64,000 nucleotides of DNA from Marinobacter persicus (lineage in GTDB: Bacteria > Pseudomonadota > Gammaproteobacteria > Pseudomonadales > Oleiphilaceae): NCBI RefSeq assembly GCF_900114155.1, contig NZ_FOSC01000003.1:124001-188000 (forward strand), given 5' to 3'. Position 1 is the stretch's first letter. Every line of letters begins with the position of its first letter. Below are positions 26,322 to 34,460 of the stretch, piece by piece. Made by a program: the position numbers and the translations under genes. The notes beneath the pieces were generated by a model, which saw only the letters and a program-made list of their open reading frames with translations, did no database searches and was not told where the DNA came from.

Positions 26322-28382
26322 TCAGTGTTTATTATCCACGGTATGGCCGTGGAATGTTTTGACGAACCTCTCGAACTCCCGGGCAATCGCTGGCTTGCTG
26401 TAGTAGTAACCCTGGCCAATCTGGCAGCCGCGCTCGTTCAGGTAGGTGGCCTGTTCGGCGGTTTCCACGCCTTCGGCGATGACGGTGAGGTTCAGGCTTT
26501 TGCCCAGATCGATGATGGTGTTGGCAATGCGGGTGTCTTCTTCATTGTTCAGCAAATCCCGGACAAACTGCTGGTCGATTTTCAGATACTGTACCGGCAT
26601 CTGCTTGAGGTAGGTGAGAGATGAGTAGCCGGTGCCGAAATCGTCAACCGCGACGCTGATGCCGGCACGGCGCAGTTTGTGCAGTTTGTCGACCGCATCT
26701 TTCATGTTGGTCATGAAGCTGGTTTCGGTGACTTCCAGTTCCAGTTGGCCGGGGGTGAGCTTGTTGCGCTTCAGGGTGTCCAGGATGTCTTCCACGATCG
26801 ACTCCTGGCGCAGCTGGATCGCCGACAGGTTGACAGCTATGCGTATGGGCATGCCTTCCCGGCTCCAGTGTGCGGCCTGCCAGCAGGCCTGGTCCAGCAC
26901 CCACTGGCCGATTTCCACAATCGCGCCATTGGCTTCGGCGATCGGAATGAATTTATCCGGTGGTATCAGGCCCTTTTCCGGATGCTGCCAGCGCAGCAGT
27001 GCTTCGGCGCCGACCACCCGTTGACTCGATAAGTGGATCTGCGGCTGATAAACCACAAACAGTTCGTGATTGGGCAGGGCCAGGGACAGGTCTTTTTCCA
27101 GGTGTTTGCGTTCGCGAATGTCCTGGTCGATGCTGGCGACAAAGAACTGGAAATGGTTTCGTCCTACCTGCTTGGCCAGGGCCATGGTCTGTTCCGCGCT
27201 CTGCAGCAGGCGCTCGCCGTCGCCGGAATCCGACGGATAGAGCGCAATGCCGATGGTGGCACTCATGGACACGCGGTGCTTACCAGCGTTGATGGGCGTG
27301 GAGAAACTGGCCAGCACTTTCTCGGCGGTTTCAGCTGCTTCGAACCCGTCGCGCAGGCGCTTTTCGACAATCACGAACTGGTCGCTCCCCAGGCGGGCTA
27401 TCATGAAACGCTCGGATGACAGGTTGGCGGTCAGTCGGCTGGCAACGGTTTGCAGAATCTGATCACCGGTGCGGAAACCGCATTGCTCGTTGATGGATTT
27501 GAAATCATCGATACCGCAGACCAGCAGCGCCATGGAGGCGGATTCGGCGGCTGCTTTCTCAATCTCTTCCTTGAGATTGTCCATGAAAGTGTCCCGGCTG
27601 GGCAGGTTGGTCAACTGGTCGTATCGGGTCAGCCGGGAGGCGCGATTTTCCGCTTCCTGGTGTTTCTCCTGGCTGTCGGCAATGGCGATCAGCAGGTTGT
27701 TGGTGGTGTTGACCCACAACCCCAGCTCATCGGCATGATGGCCGGACGGGATGGAGATCAGGCGGTCGTCGGGTCTTTCCGGGTCCACCTTGCGAACCGA
27801 GCTGACAATGCGCAACAGCGGCCGGGTAAGCAGCAGGTAGAAAACGAAATACAGCACAATGCCAAGAATCAGTGCCAGGGCAATGCCGGAGCTGAAGGTG
27901 GTCACGGTGCGGTTCAGCCAGAGCAGGGCGTAAGGGGCGGTGTCGTAATAGATGTCCAGGTAGCCGTAAATTTCGCCGGGGCGGGTGCTGAGTGTCAGGG
28001 TCTCATGGTAACGACGGGTGGTGTCGAAAATCGGGTCGGTTACCGGACGAAACGCACCGTGCTGCAGCGGCCGTTCCCGGCTGGCCAGCACTTCGCCGTC
28101 CGGGTGGGTAATGCGTACCTGTTGAATGGCCTCCAGGGCAAACAGGCCATCGACCACCTGCCGAGCCAGTACCTGGTCAATGCTGAAGGCGGCCTGGGTG
28201 GCGGCATCGCGAACCATGGTGACGGTCTGGTCCGCCTGTTTTTCCAGCTCCGCGGAGACACGCCGGGCGTCGATCGCCACCTGGACGGTACTGACCAGTA
28301 CACCGCCAAGCAGGGCGATCAGCAAGATCCAGCGAAAAATCCGGTAGCCGAGCCGGTGTTCCACTTTAAAGGTTCTAGGCAT
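26322..28382 (-). CDS. Membrane GGDEF/EAL protein, likely active c-di-GMP phosphodiesterase
   Basis: The 686-residue protein has two membrane helices (about 16-36 and 163-186) flanking a periplasmic sensor of about 125 residues, then a HAMP-like linker, a GGDEF domain and an EAL domain. The GGDEF site is altered (RLGSDQF instead of GGDEF), so cyclase activity is unlikely. The EAL domain keeps its catalytic and metal-binding motifs: AEALLRW, AVNLSA, ELEVTET, VDDFGTGYSS, LKID, VIAEGVET and GQGYYYSKP. So it probably hydrolyses c-di-GMP in response to a periplasmic signal, which would favour motility. It stands alone, 24 nt upstream of lemA on the same strand. Confidence 0.9.
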   Translation of the reverse strand: MPRTFKVEHRLGYRIFRWILLIALLGGVLVSTVQVAIDARRVSAELEKQADQTVTMVRDAATQAAFSIDQVLARQVVDGLFALEAIQQVRITHPDGEVLASRERPLQHGAFRPVTDPIFDTTRRYHETLTLSTRPGEIYGYLDIYYDTAPYALLWLNRTVTTFSSGIALALILGIVLYFVFYLLLTRPLLRIVSSVRKVDPERPDDRLISIPSGHHADELGLWVNTTNNLLIAIADSQEKHQEAENRASRLTRYDQLTNLPSRDTFMDNLKEEIEKAAAESASMALLVCGIDDFKSINEQCGFRTGDQILQTVASRLTANLSSERFMIARLGSDQFVIVEKRLRDGFEAAETAEKVLASFSTPINAGKHRVSMSATIGIALYPSDSGDGERLLQSAEQTMALAKQVGRNHFQFFVASIDQDIRERKHLEKDLSLALPNHELFVVYQPQIHLSSQRVVGAEALLRWQHPEKGLIPPDKFIPIAEANGAIVEIGQWVLDQACWQAAHWSREGMPIRIAVNLSAIQLRQESIVEDILDTLKRNKLTPGQLELEVTETSFMTNMKDAVDKLHKLRRAGISVAVDDFGTGYSSLTYLKQMPVQYLKIDQQFVRDLLNNEEDTRIANTIIDLGKSLNLTVIAEGVETAEQATYLNERGCQIGQGYYYSKPAIAREFERFVKTFHGHTVDNKH

Positions 28383-28555
28383 TCCTGCGTTCTTGTTTCA
28401 TGGTTCGGATTGTCGGCCGCGTTTTGCAAGGCAAAGAGGCAAAAATTGGCTGGGCCAAATTTGACCAATGTTAAGATTATCATGTGAGTAAGTCACAAAG
28501 TATGGCTGAAAACCGTTGCAAGTCTATGAAGACAAGTCAATTTTTTCGACCTGTA

Positions 28556-28594
28556 CAAAAAAATACCCGCCTCGGCGGCGCCGGGCGGGTATTT
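28556..28594 (-). terminator. Rho-independent terminator of sodB
   Basis: AAATACCCGCC pairs with GGCGGGTATTT around a 12-nt GC-rich loop. On the minus strand it is followed by seven T. It lies 44 nt past the sodB stop. Confidence 0.88.
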
Positions 28595-28637
28595 CTGACC
28601 GGACAGCAGAAGCTGTCGTGGGGTCGGTTCTGGTGGT

Positions 28638-29216
28638 TTACGCCAGGTTTTCGTTAACGAAATCCCAGTTAACCAGGTTCCAGAATGCCTCCAGGTAGTT
28701 CGGACGGCTGTTCCGGTAGTCGATGTAGTAGGCGTGCTCCCACACATCCACGGTCAGAACCGGCTTGTCTTCGCCAGTCAGCGGCGTTTCGGCGTTGCTG
28801 GTGTTGACGATGGCAACGCTGCCGTCGGCCTTCTTGACCAGCCAGGTCCAGCCGGAACCGAAGTTGTTGGCGGCCTTATCGTTGAACTCTTTCTTGAATT
28901 CTTCGAAAGAGCCGAAGGCTTTCTCGATGGCTTCCTTGGCTGCGCCAGTCGGCTCACCGCCACCGTTCGGGCTCAGGCAGTGCCAGTAGAAGGTGTGGTT
29001 CCAAACCTGGGCGGCGTTGTTGAACAGCGGGCCACTGGCGCTCTTGATGATCTCTTCGAGAGATTTGTTGGCGTTGTCAGTGCCTTCGATCAGGCCGTTG
29101 AGCTTGGTTACGTAGGTGTTGTGGTGCTTGCCGTAATGGTATTCCAGGGTTTCCTGGGAAATGTGCGGTTCCAGTGCGTTTTTTTCGTACGGCAATGCGG
29201 GAAGTTCAAATGCCAT
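28638..29216 (-). CDS. sodB: Superoxide dismutase, Fe type
   Basis: The enzyme converts superoxide to hydrogen peroxide and oxygen in the cytoplasm. The 192-residue protein has the four metal ligands H27 (LEYHYGKHH), H74 (WNHTFYWHC), D157 and H161 (DVWEHAYYID). The length and the AAQVWNHTFYW and NNFGSGWTWL segments are those of the Fe-specific group; Mn use cannot be excluded from sequence alone. It is monocistronic with its own terminator. Confidence 0.96.
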   Translation of the reverse strand: MAFELPALPYEKNALEPHISQETLEYHYGKHHNTYVTKLNGLIEGTDNANKSLEEIIKSASGPLFNNAAQVWNHTFYWHCLSPNGGGEPTGAAKEAIEKAFGSFEEFKKEFNDKAANNFGSGWTWLVKKADGSVAIVNTSNAETPLTGEDKPVLTVDVWEHAYYIDYRNSRPNYLEAFWNLVNWDFVNENLA

Positions 29217-29301
29217 GAGGTCGTTCTCCCTGTCTCTCTGTTTTCGTGAATGTACGTATCAGCAATATAGGGTCAGTTTGAGCCAAATCAACCCTTTGTT
29301 T

Positions 29302-30417
29302 CTAATTTGCTGTTAATGAGCTTTCGAACTCCGGGCAGCCGGGCAGAAACTGGGCGCAATTTTTCACACGCCAGACCAGTTCTTCGTAACTGTCAGCCAG
29401 AATATTCACATGGCCGAGTTTGCGGCCCGGCCGTTCGCCCTTGTTGTACAGGTGTACATGAGCGTAGGGCAGTTCCAGTATCCGTTCAATGTCGCCGTGC
29501 TCGCCGATGATGTTGATCATGCAACTGACACCCCGTGCGGCCACATTACCCAGCGGGTGGCCGCTGACGGCGCGGATGTGGTTTTCGAACTGGCTGGTCA
29601 TGGCGCCTTCGATGGTCCAGTGCCCGGAATTGTGAACCCGGGGGGCCATTTCATTGGCCATCAGGCCTTCGGGTGTTTCGAACAGCTCGAGGGTTAATAC
29701 GCCCACATAGTTCAGTTCGTTCAGCAGGGATTTGATGTAATCTTCGGCGTCGGCCTGAATGTGGGGCTGCAGTTGTGGTGCCGGGGCGATGGAATAGCGC
29801 AGGATGCCCTCGTGGTGGATGTTTTCCGCCATGGGGTAGAAGGCCAGTTCGCCGTCCTCGGCGCGCACGGCAATGATGGAGACTTCACGGGTGAAGTTGA
29901 CAAACTTTTCCACGATTACCCGGGGGTGGCCGATGCTGTCCCAGGCCTGGACCGCGTCGTCCGGGCTTTTCAGTACCGCCTGGCCCTTGCCGTCATAGCC
30001 TTCGGTGACGGATTTGGCGACCACCGGGCAGCCGAGTTCTTCGGCGGCCGCTTTCAGGCCTTCAGCGCTGTCGGCGATTTGCCACTGGGGGGTGGGGATG
30101 CCCAGGCGGCCGAACAGGGTCTTTTCGGCTTCGCGGTTCTGGCAGACTGCCAGGGCGCGGGGGCAGGGGTGTACCGGTTTGTGTTGTGCCAGTTTTTCGG
30201 CCACGTCGACCGGCAGGTGTTCGAATTCGTAGGTGACCCGGTCAACTTTGGCGAGGAAGTCGTCCAGTTGTTTGCCTTCGGGGTCAACGATGGTCTCGCC
30301 GATGCCGGCGCTGGGGCTGCCAGACATGTCGTAGAAGACAAAATCCTTGGCCAGCGGGTAGCCTGCGAGGGCGAGCATGCGGCCGAGTTGGCCTGCGCCT
30401 AGTACGCCAATTTTCAT
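29302..30417 (-). CDS. purK: 5-(carboxyamino)imidazole ribonucleotide synthase PurK
   Basis: This ATP-grasp enzyme makes N5-CAIR from AIR, bicarbonate and ATP in purine biosynthesis. The true start is the ATG at 30417 (MKIGVLGAGQLGRML), with AGGAGAG just upstream; this gives 371 residues, normal for PurK. The frame stays open 51 codons further upstream, but that part is repeat element A, not protein. Motifs: VVAKSVTEGYDGKGQAVL (ATP-binding), VEKFVNFTREVSII, APRVHNSGHWTIEG. It follows purE on the same strand. Confidence 0.96.
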   Translation of the reverse strand: MKIGVLGAGQLGRMLALAGYPLAKDFVFYDMSGSPSAGIGETIVDPEGKQLDDFLAKVDRVTYEFEHLPVDVAEKLAQHKPVHPCPRALAVCQNREAEKTLFGRLGIPTPQWQIADSAEGLKAAAEELGCPVVAKSVTEGYDGKGQAVLKSPDDAVQAWDSIGHPRVIVEKFVNFTREVSIIAVRAEDGELAFYPMAENIHHEGILRYSIAPAPQLQPHIQADAEDYIKSLLNELNYVGVLTLELFETPEGLMANEMAPRVHNSGHWTIEGAMTSQFENHIRAVSGHPLGNVAARGVSCMINIIGEHGDIERILELPYAHVHLYNKGERPGRKLGHVNILADSYEELVWRVKNCAQFLPGCPEFESSLTAN

Positions 30418-30449
30418 GTGAGCTCTCCTGCCTTTTAGCTTCGGGCGTA

Positions 30450-30565
30450 AGAGCAGGTCTGGCAGGGCTTTCCAAAACACGCTCCTTGCGGCACGTCCCT
30501 GTGTCGCTTGAGCTCCGCCTTCCCTGGCTCCGCACAGTTTTGGAAAGCCCTGCCAGACCTGCTCT
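30450..30565. repeat. Palindromic element A (116 bp, 29-bp perfect arms)
   Basis: Arm 30450-30478 (core GGCAGGGCTTTCCAAAAC) is the exact reverse complement of 30537-30565. The 58-nt loop holds a hairpin GCGGCAC/GTGTCGC with a GTCCCT loop and a weaker GCC/GGC hairpin with a TTCCCT loop. It fills most of the 163-bp purE-purK gap. It shares its inner boundary (CCAAAA), the CGCT...GCAC.TCC.TGTG.CGCTT core and its size with elements B and C. There is no T tract. Confidence 0.85.
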
Positions 30566-30580
30566 GCCAACTACGGAGTT

Positions 30581-31075
30581 TTACTGTTGATCTCTTGGAT
30601 CAGGATTATCCAGAACGCTCTGTGTTTGTGCTGCGCGGAACTCATCGATCTTTTTCTGCAGGGCGCTGTCAGCCGTTCCCAGGATCTGTGCGGCCAGCAA
30701 TCCGGCGTTTTTGGCGCCGGCGTTGCCAATGGCCAGTGTGCCGACGGCGACGCCACCGGGCATCTGGGCGATGGACAGCAGGGAATCCAGGCCGTTCAGT
30801 GCCTTGGACTGCACAGGAACACCCAGAACCGGCAGCGAGGTCTGGGACGCCACCATGCCCGGCAGATGAGCCGCGCCGCCAGCGCCTGCGATGATGACTT
30901 TCAGGCCACGTTCGGCTGCGGTTTTGGCGTAGTCAAACAGCAGGTCCGGGGTACGGTGGGCAGAGACGACCCGGGTTTCGTAGGGCACACTGAGTTTTTC
31001 CAGCATGTCGGCGGCGTGTTCCATGGTGGGCCAGTCTGATTTGGAGCCCATGATCAGTCCTACAAGCGGCTGCAT
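30581..31075 (-). CDS. purE: N5-carboxyaminoimidazole ribonucleotide mutase PurE
   Basis: The enzyme converts N5-CAIR to CAIR, the step after PurK. From the ATG at 31075 ([15 protein letters not shown]) it has 164 residues, the usual class I PurE size. Motifs: [30 protein letters not shown] and [22 protein letters not shown]. The longer frame upstream has no ribosome site and would add an untypical leader. It is the first gene of a purEK operon interrupted by palindromic element A, and is driven by a sigma-70-like promoter at 31112-31140. Confidence 0.96.
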   Translation of the reverse strand: MQPLVGLIMGSKSDWPTMEHAADMLEKLSVPYETRVVSAHRTPDLLFDYAKTAAERGLKVIIAGAGGAAHLPGMVASQTSLPVLGVPVQSKALNGLDSLLSIAQMPGGVAVGTLAIGNAGAKNAGLLAAQILGTADSALQKKIDEFRAAQTQSVLDNPDPRDQQ

Positions 31076-31111
31076 ATGCAACGTCCTGAGAAGATAATTG
31101 GAAAGCCGGCC

Positions 31112-31140
31112 ATTGTATGTGCTGGGTATGGGGCGTGCAA
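31112..31140 (-). promoter_or_regulatory. Sigma-70-like promoter of purEK
   Basis: Read on the minus strand, TTGCAC and TACAAT are separated by 17 nt. The expected start of transcription is about 30 nt before the purE ATG. No PurR-like operator is obvious. Confidence 0.65.
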
Positions 31141-31228
31141 CTTTGGGCTGTTTGATCGCCATGTAATTTAAGCCCTGGCGGGTTGCAGGTATGATCGGGC
31201 CCATTAACCAGAAACTTCGGGAGTGCAG

Positions 31229-32182
31229 ATGGAACCCATTCGTCCGGACGATGATGAATTAAGAGCTGAAGCACCGGTGGCCGCGGATAACCGCCATCGG
31301 ACGACGGAACCCGGGAAAAAAAGAGCGGCGGGGGGCGCCGGCGGCGGTTCCGGTCGGTTAAAAAAGCCGTCGGGTTCTTCCGGTAACGGTTCGAAAGGCG
31401 GAGGAGTTCTGTGGCTGTGGTTACTGCTTGTGGTGGTGGCTGTGGGGGCTGGCGCCGGGTGGTATGTGCAGAATGAGCGGATGAGCGCGCTTCAGGTCCA
31501 GTTGCAGGAAACCGAGGAATGGGCGCGTCAGAGCAAGCTGGCGTTGGCGCGTTTCGAGGGAGACCTTTCGGAAACCGGCGAGTCGTTGCAGGAGCGCGGG
31601 TCGTCTCTGGAGGATCAGATTGCCGCGCAGGGTGAGCGTCTGGATACCGCGGACAGTGAAATCCGCAAGCTCTGGGCCATTGCCAATGAGCGCAATAAGG
31701 ATCGGCTGGATGAACATGAACAGCGGCTTGCCGGGTTGGACAAGCAGCTGGCGGAGTCCGGTAAAAACGTCACGGACCTGGAGGCGACTCTGGCGCAGGC
31801 TCGTTCGTCCCTGCAGGGTGATGTGCAGCAGCTTGACCAACGTCTGACGGATGAGGTGTCGGCCCTGGGGCGGGCGAGTCAGGAAAACGCGAGTCAGCTT
31901 GAAACCGTGCAAGAGCAGTTGGCGGGCGTGGATGAGCAGGTGGATCGTCGTCTCCAGCGTTTTCAGAGGGAACAGAAGCTCACCCTGGATGGTCTGGACA
32001 GCCGGATTGCCGCGCTGGAGCAAGAAGTGGATGCCATGGCCGGTAACAAGCAGTTGGACGAGCTTCGCGGTGAGTTGGATGAGTTGCGGGAGACGGTCGA
32101 AGCGATTGACGCGTCGCGCTCGCAACTGACCTCGCGCCTGGTGCGTTTGTCCGAAGAGGTCAATCAGTTGCGTTCGCGGTGA
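31229..32182 (+). CDS. Single-pass membrane protein with long coiled coil, function unknown
   Basis: The 317-residue protein has a charged Gly/Ser/Lys-rich cytoplasmic N-terminus (about 1-60) and one membrane helix (about 62-82: [19 protein letters not shown]). The remaining 230 residues are almost all heptad-repeat coiled coil with many Gln, Glu and Leu. Start: ATG 31229, with CGGGAG upstream. I do not recognise a family. The shape (N-in, periplasmic coiled coil) suggests a scaffold or envelope-spanning structural part. It is divergent from purE and is followed by the tRNA-Val/Asp operon. Confidence 0.75.
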   Translation: MEPIRPDDDELRAEAPVAADNRHRTTEPGKKRAAGGAGGGSGRLKKPSGSSGNGSKGGGVLWLWLLLVVVAVGAGAGWYVQNERMSALQVQLQETEEWARQSKLALARFEGDLSETGESLQERGSSLEDQIAAQGERLDTADSEIRKLWAIANERNKDRLDEHEQRLAGLDKQLAESGKNVTDLEATLAQARSSLQGDVQQLDQRLTDEVSALGRASQENASQLETVQEQLAGVDEQVDRRLQRFQREQKLTLDGLDSRIAALEQEVDAMAGNKQLDELRGELDELRETVEAIDASRSQLTSRLVRLSEEVNQLRSR

Positions 32183-32280
32183 GCGCTGGTTGCTGTCTGA
32201 CCAACTGGCGGCCGTTTTGAATAAAAAGTGTCCGAATTTTAGTGTCTTGGCAAAAACTTTGGTTTTTTTGGGCAAAACGT

Positions 32281-32308
32281 TTGACACAGCCGGGGAAATG
32301 CTTAAAAT
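32281..32308 (+). promoter_or_regulatory. Strong sigma-70 promoter of the tRNA operon
   Basis: TTGACA and TAAAAT are spaced by 16 nt, and a GC-rich discriminator (GCGCTCCC) follows, as is usual for stringently controlled stable-RNA promoters. Confidence 0.85.
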
Positions 32309-32345
32309 GCGCTCCCACTTGAGTTGAGACAGCAACGCTGCAAGC

Positions 32346-32421
32346 GGGTGGTTAGCTCAGCTGGGAGAGCATCGCCCTTACAAGGCGAGGGTCGCAGGTT
32401 CGATCCCTGCACCACCCACCA
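32346..32421 (+). tRNA. tRNA-Val (anticodon TAC), copy 1
   Basis: The 76-nt gene forms a complete cloverleaf: acceptor GGGTGGT/ACCACCC, anticodon loop CTTACAA with anticodon TAC, T loop TTCGATC, and encoded CCA. It is identical in sequence to the second copy at 32520. Confidence 0.97.
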
Positions 32422-32434
32422 AACTCAAGTCTGC

Positions 32435-32511
32435 GGAGCGGTAGTTCAGTTGGTTAGAATACCGGCCTGTCACGCCGGGGGTCGCGGGTTCGAGTCCCGT
32501 CCGCTCCGCCA
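32435..32511 (+). tRNA. tRNA-Asp (anticodon GTC)
   Basis: The 77-nt cloverleaf has acceptor GGAGCGG/CCGCTCC, anticodon loop CTGTCAC and encoded CCA. It lies between two identical tRNA-Val genes in one transcript. Confidence 0.97.
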
Positions 32512-32519
32512 TTTTCCCA

Positions 32520-32595
32520 GGGTGGTTAGCTCAGCTGGGAGAGCATCGCCCTTACAAGGCGAGGGTCGCAGGTTCGATCCCTGCACCACCCACCA
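32520..32595 (+). tRNA. tRNA-Val (anticodon TAC), copy 2
   Basis: Identical over all 76 nt to copy 1. It closes the tRNA-Val/Asp/Val operon and is followed by a terminator. Confidence 0.97.
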
Positions 32596-32600
32596 GATTC

Positions 32601-32632
32601 AAAAAGCAGATCCGACAGGGTCTGCTTTTTTT
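32601..32632 (+). terminator. Rho-independent terminator of the tRNA operon
   Basis: AGCAGATCC pairs with GGGTCTGCT (one T-G pair) around a short loop and is followed by seven T. Confidence 0.88.
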
Positions 32633-32711
32633 ATGTCTGTTTTATACCTGCCTGTTTATTTGCTTCATTTGTTATTGTTAGAACTCCACTCTCTTGTTCG
32701 GGCGTTTCTGC

Positions 32712-34460
32712 ATGGCGTTGATCCGCTTTTCCACTGTTACCGCGGTGTTGGCCACGGCTGCATTCTTGGCGGTGATGCCACTGATGGTGCAAGCCAGCCA
32801 GGTTCTGGTGGAGGTTGAAGGTGATTATGATGCGCTGGAAAACAATGCCCGGATTTTTGTTGGCGATGTTGACGGTCGCAGTGCCGATGGGTTGCGCCGT
32901 TACTGGCCGGTGGCTGAAAAGCAAGTGCGTGATGCGCTCAGGGCACTGGGTTATTACCGACCGGATATGAGCTGGCAAATCAGCGAGCCGGAAGGTGAAC
33001 CCGCCAGGCTTGAGATTACCGTTGAGCCGGGCGAGCCGGTAAAAGTGCGTTCACGTACTGTGGTGATTGACGGCCCGCCCGGTGCAGAGGCGGATCTGAG
33101 CCCTTATGTCCCGGATGTGCTCCAGCCTGGCGATGTGCTCCACCATGGACAGTATGATTCGTTGCATACGGCGATTGCCAACCGGGCCAGCCGCCTGGGT
33201 TATTTTGATGGTACGTTTGTCACCCGCCGGCTATTTGTTGATCCTTCGGAAAATGCGGCCGATATTGCCCTGCATTATCGCAGCGGTGAGCGGTATCGGC
33301 TGGGACAGGTCAGGTTTGTGGAAGGCCATGGCTTTGATGAGGCGTTGCTGGATGGGTTTGTAACTCTGGAGCCGGGTGAGCCCTTCCGGGCTGATAAAAT
33401 CGCCAGATTCAGCAGTGATCTTTCCAATAGCGGCTACTTTTCCGGTGTCGACGTGGATGCCGCGCCCGCCAGCGCCGAAAACGGCGTGATTCCTGTCACC
33501 GTGTCCCTTACTCCCCGCAAACCACGTTCGGTATCGGCCGGTGTGGGCTTTTCCACGGACGTGGGGCCGCGTGTACGCGGCAACTGGCGGGAGCATTACA
33601 TCAATCCCGAAGGCCATCGCCGTGGCGCTGACACAGAGCTTTCGGAGCTGCGTCAGAACATCAGTGGCTGGTACGAGTGGCCGCTGGATCCACCGATGAC
33701 GGACTCCATCCGCCTGGGTGGCGGTTATCAGAGAGAACATGTGGAGGATGTGGAAACCGAGAGGCTGACTCTGGGTCAGCAGTGGCGTCACCAGTTGAAT
33801 AATGGCTGGACGCAGGTCCTGGGGATTCGCTGGGAGGGCGAGCGGTATCGAATTGGTGAAGAGCAGCCCAATACCTCCAGCCTGTTATTGCCGGGCGTCA
33901 GCTATTCCCGCCTGCAAGCAAACGAGCCGCTGGACCCGTCGCGCGGATACCGTCTTCAGGTAGATGTTGCCGGCGCCCATCGGGCGCTGTTGTCTGATGC
34001 GGATGTCCTGCATGTCAACGTTCTGGCCAAGGGGCTCTATACTCTGGCGGACAACCATCGCTTCCTGGCCCGCTTCAATTTCGGTGGTGTGGCCACCAAC
34101 AGTTTCTCCGATGTGCCACCGTCACTCCGGTTCTTTGCCGGGGGTGACCAGAGCGTTCGTGGCTATGGTTATGAAACGCTGTCGCCCAAGGACGAAGATG
34201 GGGTGTCGGTCGGCGGGCGTTACCTGCTTGTGGGCAGTGCCGAGTATCAGTATGAATTCACCGAAAACTGGCGTGTGGCGGCCTTTGTCGACCGGGGCAA
34301 TGCGGTCGACGATGTGTTTGACCGCCTGGCCACCGGCGCTGGTGTCGGATTGCGCTGGGTCAGCCCGGTCGGCCCCCTGAGGCTGGACGTGGCCAGGGGG
34401 CTGGATGATGAGTTTGGTGGTGGCTGGCGCATTCACTTCTCAATGGGGCCTGAATTGTGA
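32712..34460 (+). CDS. tamA: Autotransporter assembly outer-membrane protein TamA (Omp85 family)
   Basis: This is the outer-membrane half of the translocation and assembly module. From the ATG at 32712 it has 582 residues with a signal peptide (cleavage near VQA-SQV). Three POTRA-like repeats (about 30-270) precede a C-terminal 16-strand barrel with the Omp85 motifs FFAGGDQSVRGYGYETL and GPLRLDVARGLDD. The length matches TamA rather than BamA. An upstream in-frame TTG at 32694 is possible but has no better ribosome site. The GTG of tamB overlaps its stop by 4 nt. Confidence 0.93.
   Translation: MALIRFSTVTAVLATAAFLAVMPLMVQASQVLVEVEGDYDALENNARIFVGDVDGRSADGLRRYWPVAEKQVRDALRALGYYRPDMSWQISEPEGEPARLEITVEPGEPVKVRSRTVVIDGPPGAEADLSPYVPDVLQPGDVLHHGQYDSLHTAIANRASRLGYFDGTFVTRRLFVDPSENAADIALHYRSGERYRLGQVRFVEGHGFDEALLDGFVTLEPGEPFRADKIARFSSDLSNSGYFSGVDVDAAPASAENGVIPVTVSLTPRKPRSVSAGVGFSTDVGPRVRGNWREHYINPEGHRRGADTELSELRQNISGWYEWPLDPPMTDSIRLGGGYQREHVEDVETERLTLGQQWRHQLNNGWTQVLGIRWEGERYRIGEEQPNTSSLLLPGVSYSRLQANEPLDPSRGYRLQVDVAGAHRALLSDADVLHVNVLAKGLYTLADNHRFLARFNFGGVATNSFSDVPPSLRFFAGGDQSVRGYGYETLSPKDEDGVSVGGRYLLVGSAEYQYEFTENWRVAAFVDRGNAVDDVFDRLATGAGVGLRWVSPVGPLRLDVARGLDDEFGGGWRIHFSMGPEL

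Noticed and set aside
30450..30565. Element A as an intrinsic terminator
   Set aside because: The stem is very strong but no T run follows on either strand, and purK lies in the same operon downstream.
30418..30570. N-terminal extension of PurK upstream of residue 1
   Set aside because: The extra 51 codons are the palindromic element, and the ATG at 30417 has a good AGGAGAG and matches PurK's normal N-terminus.
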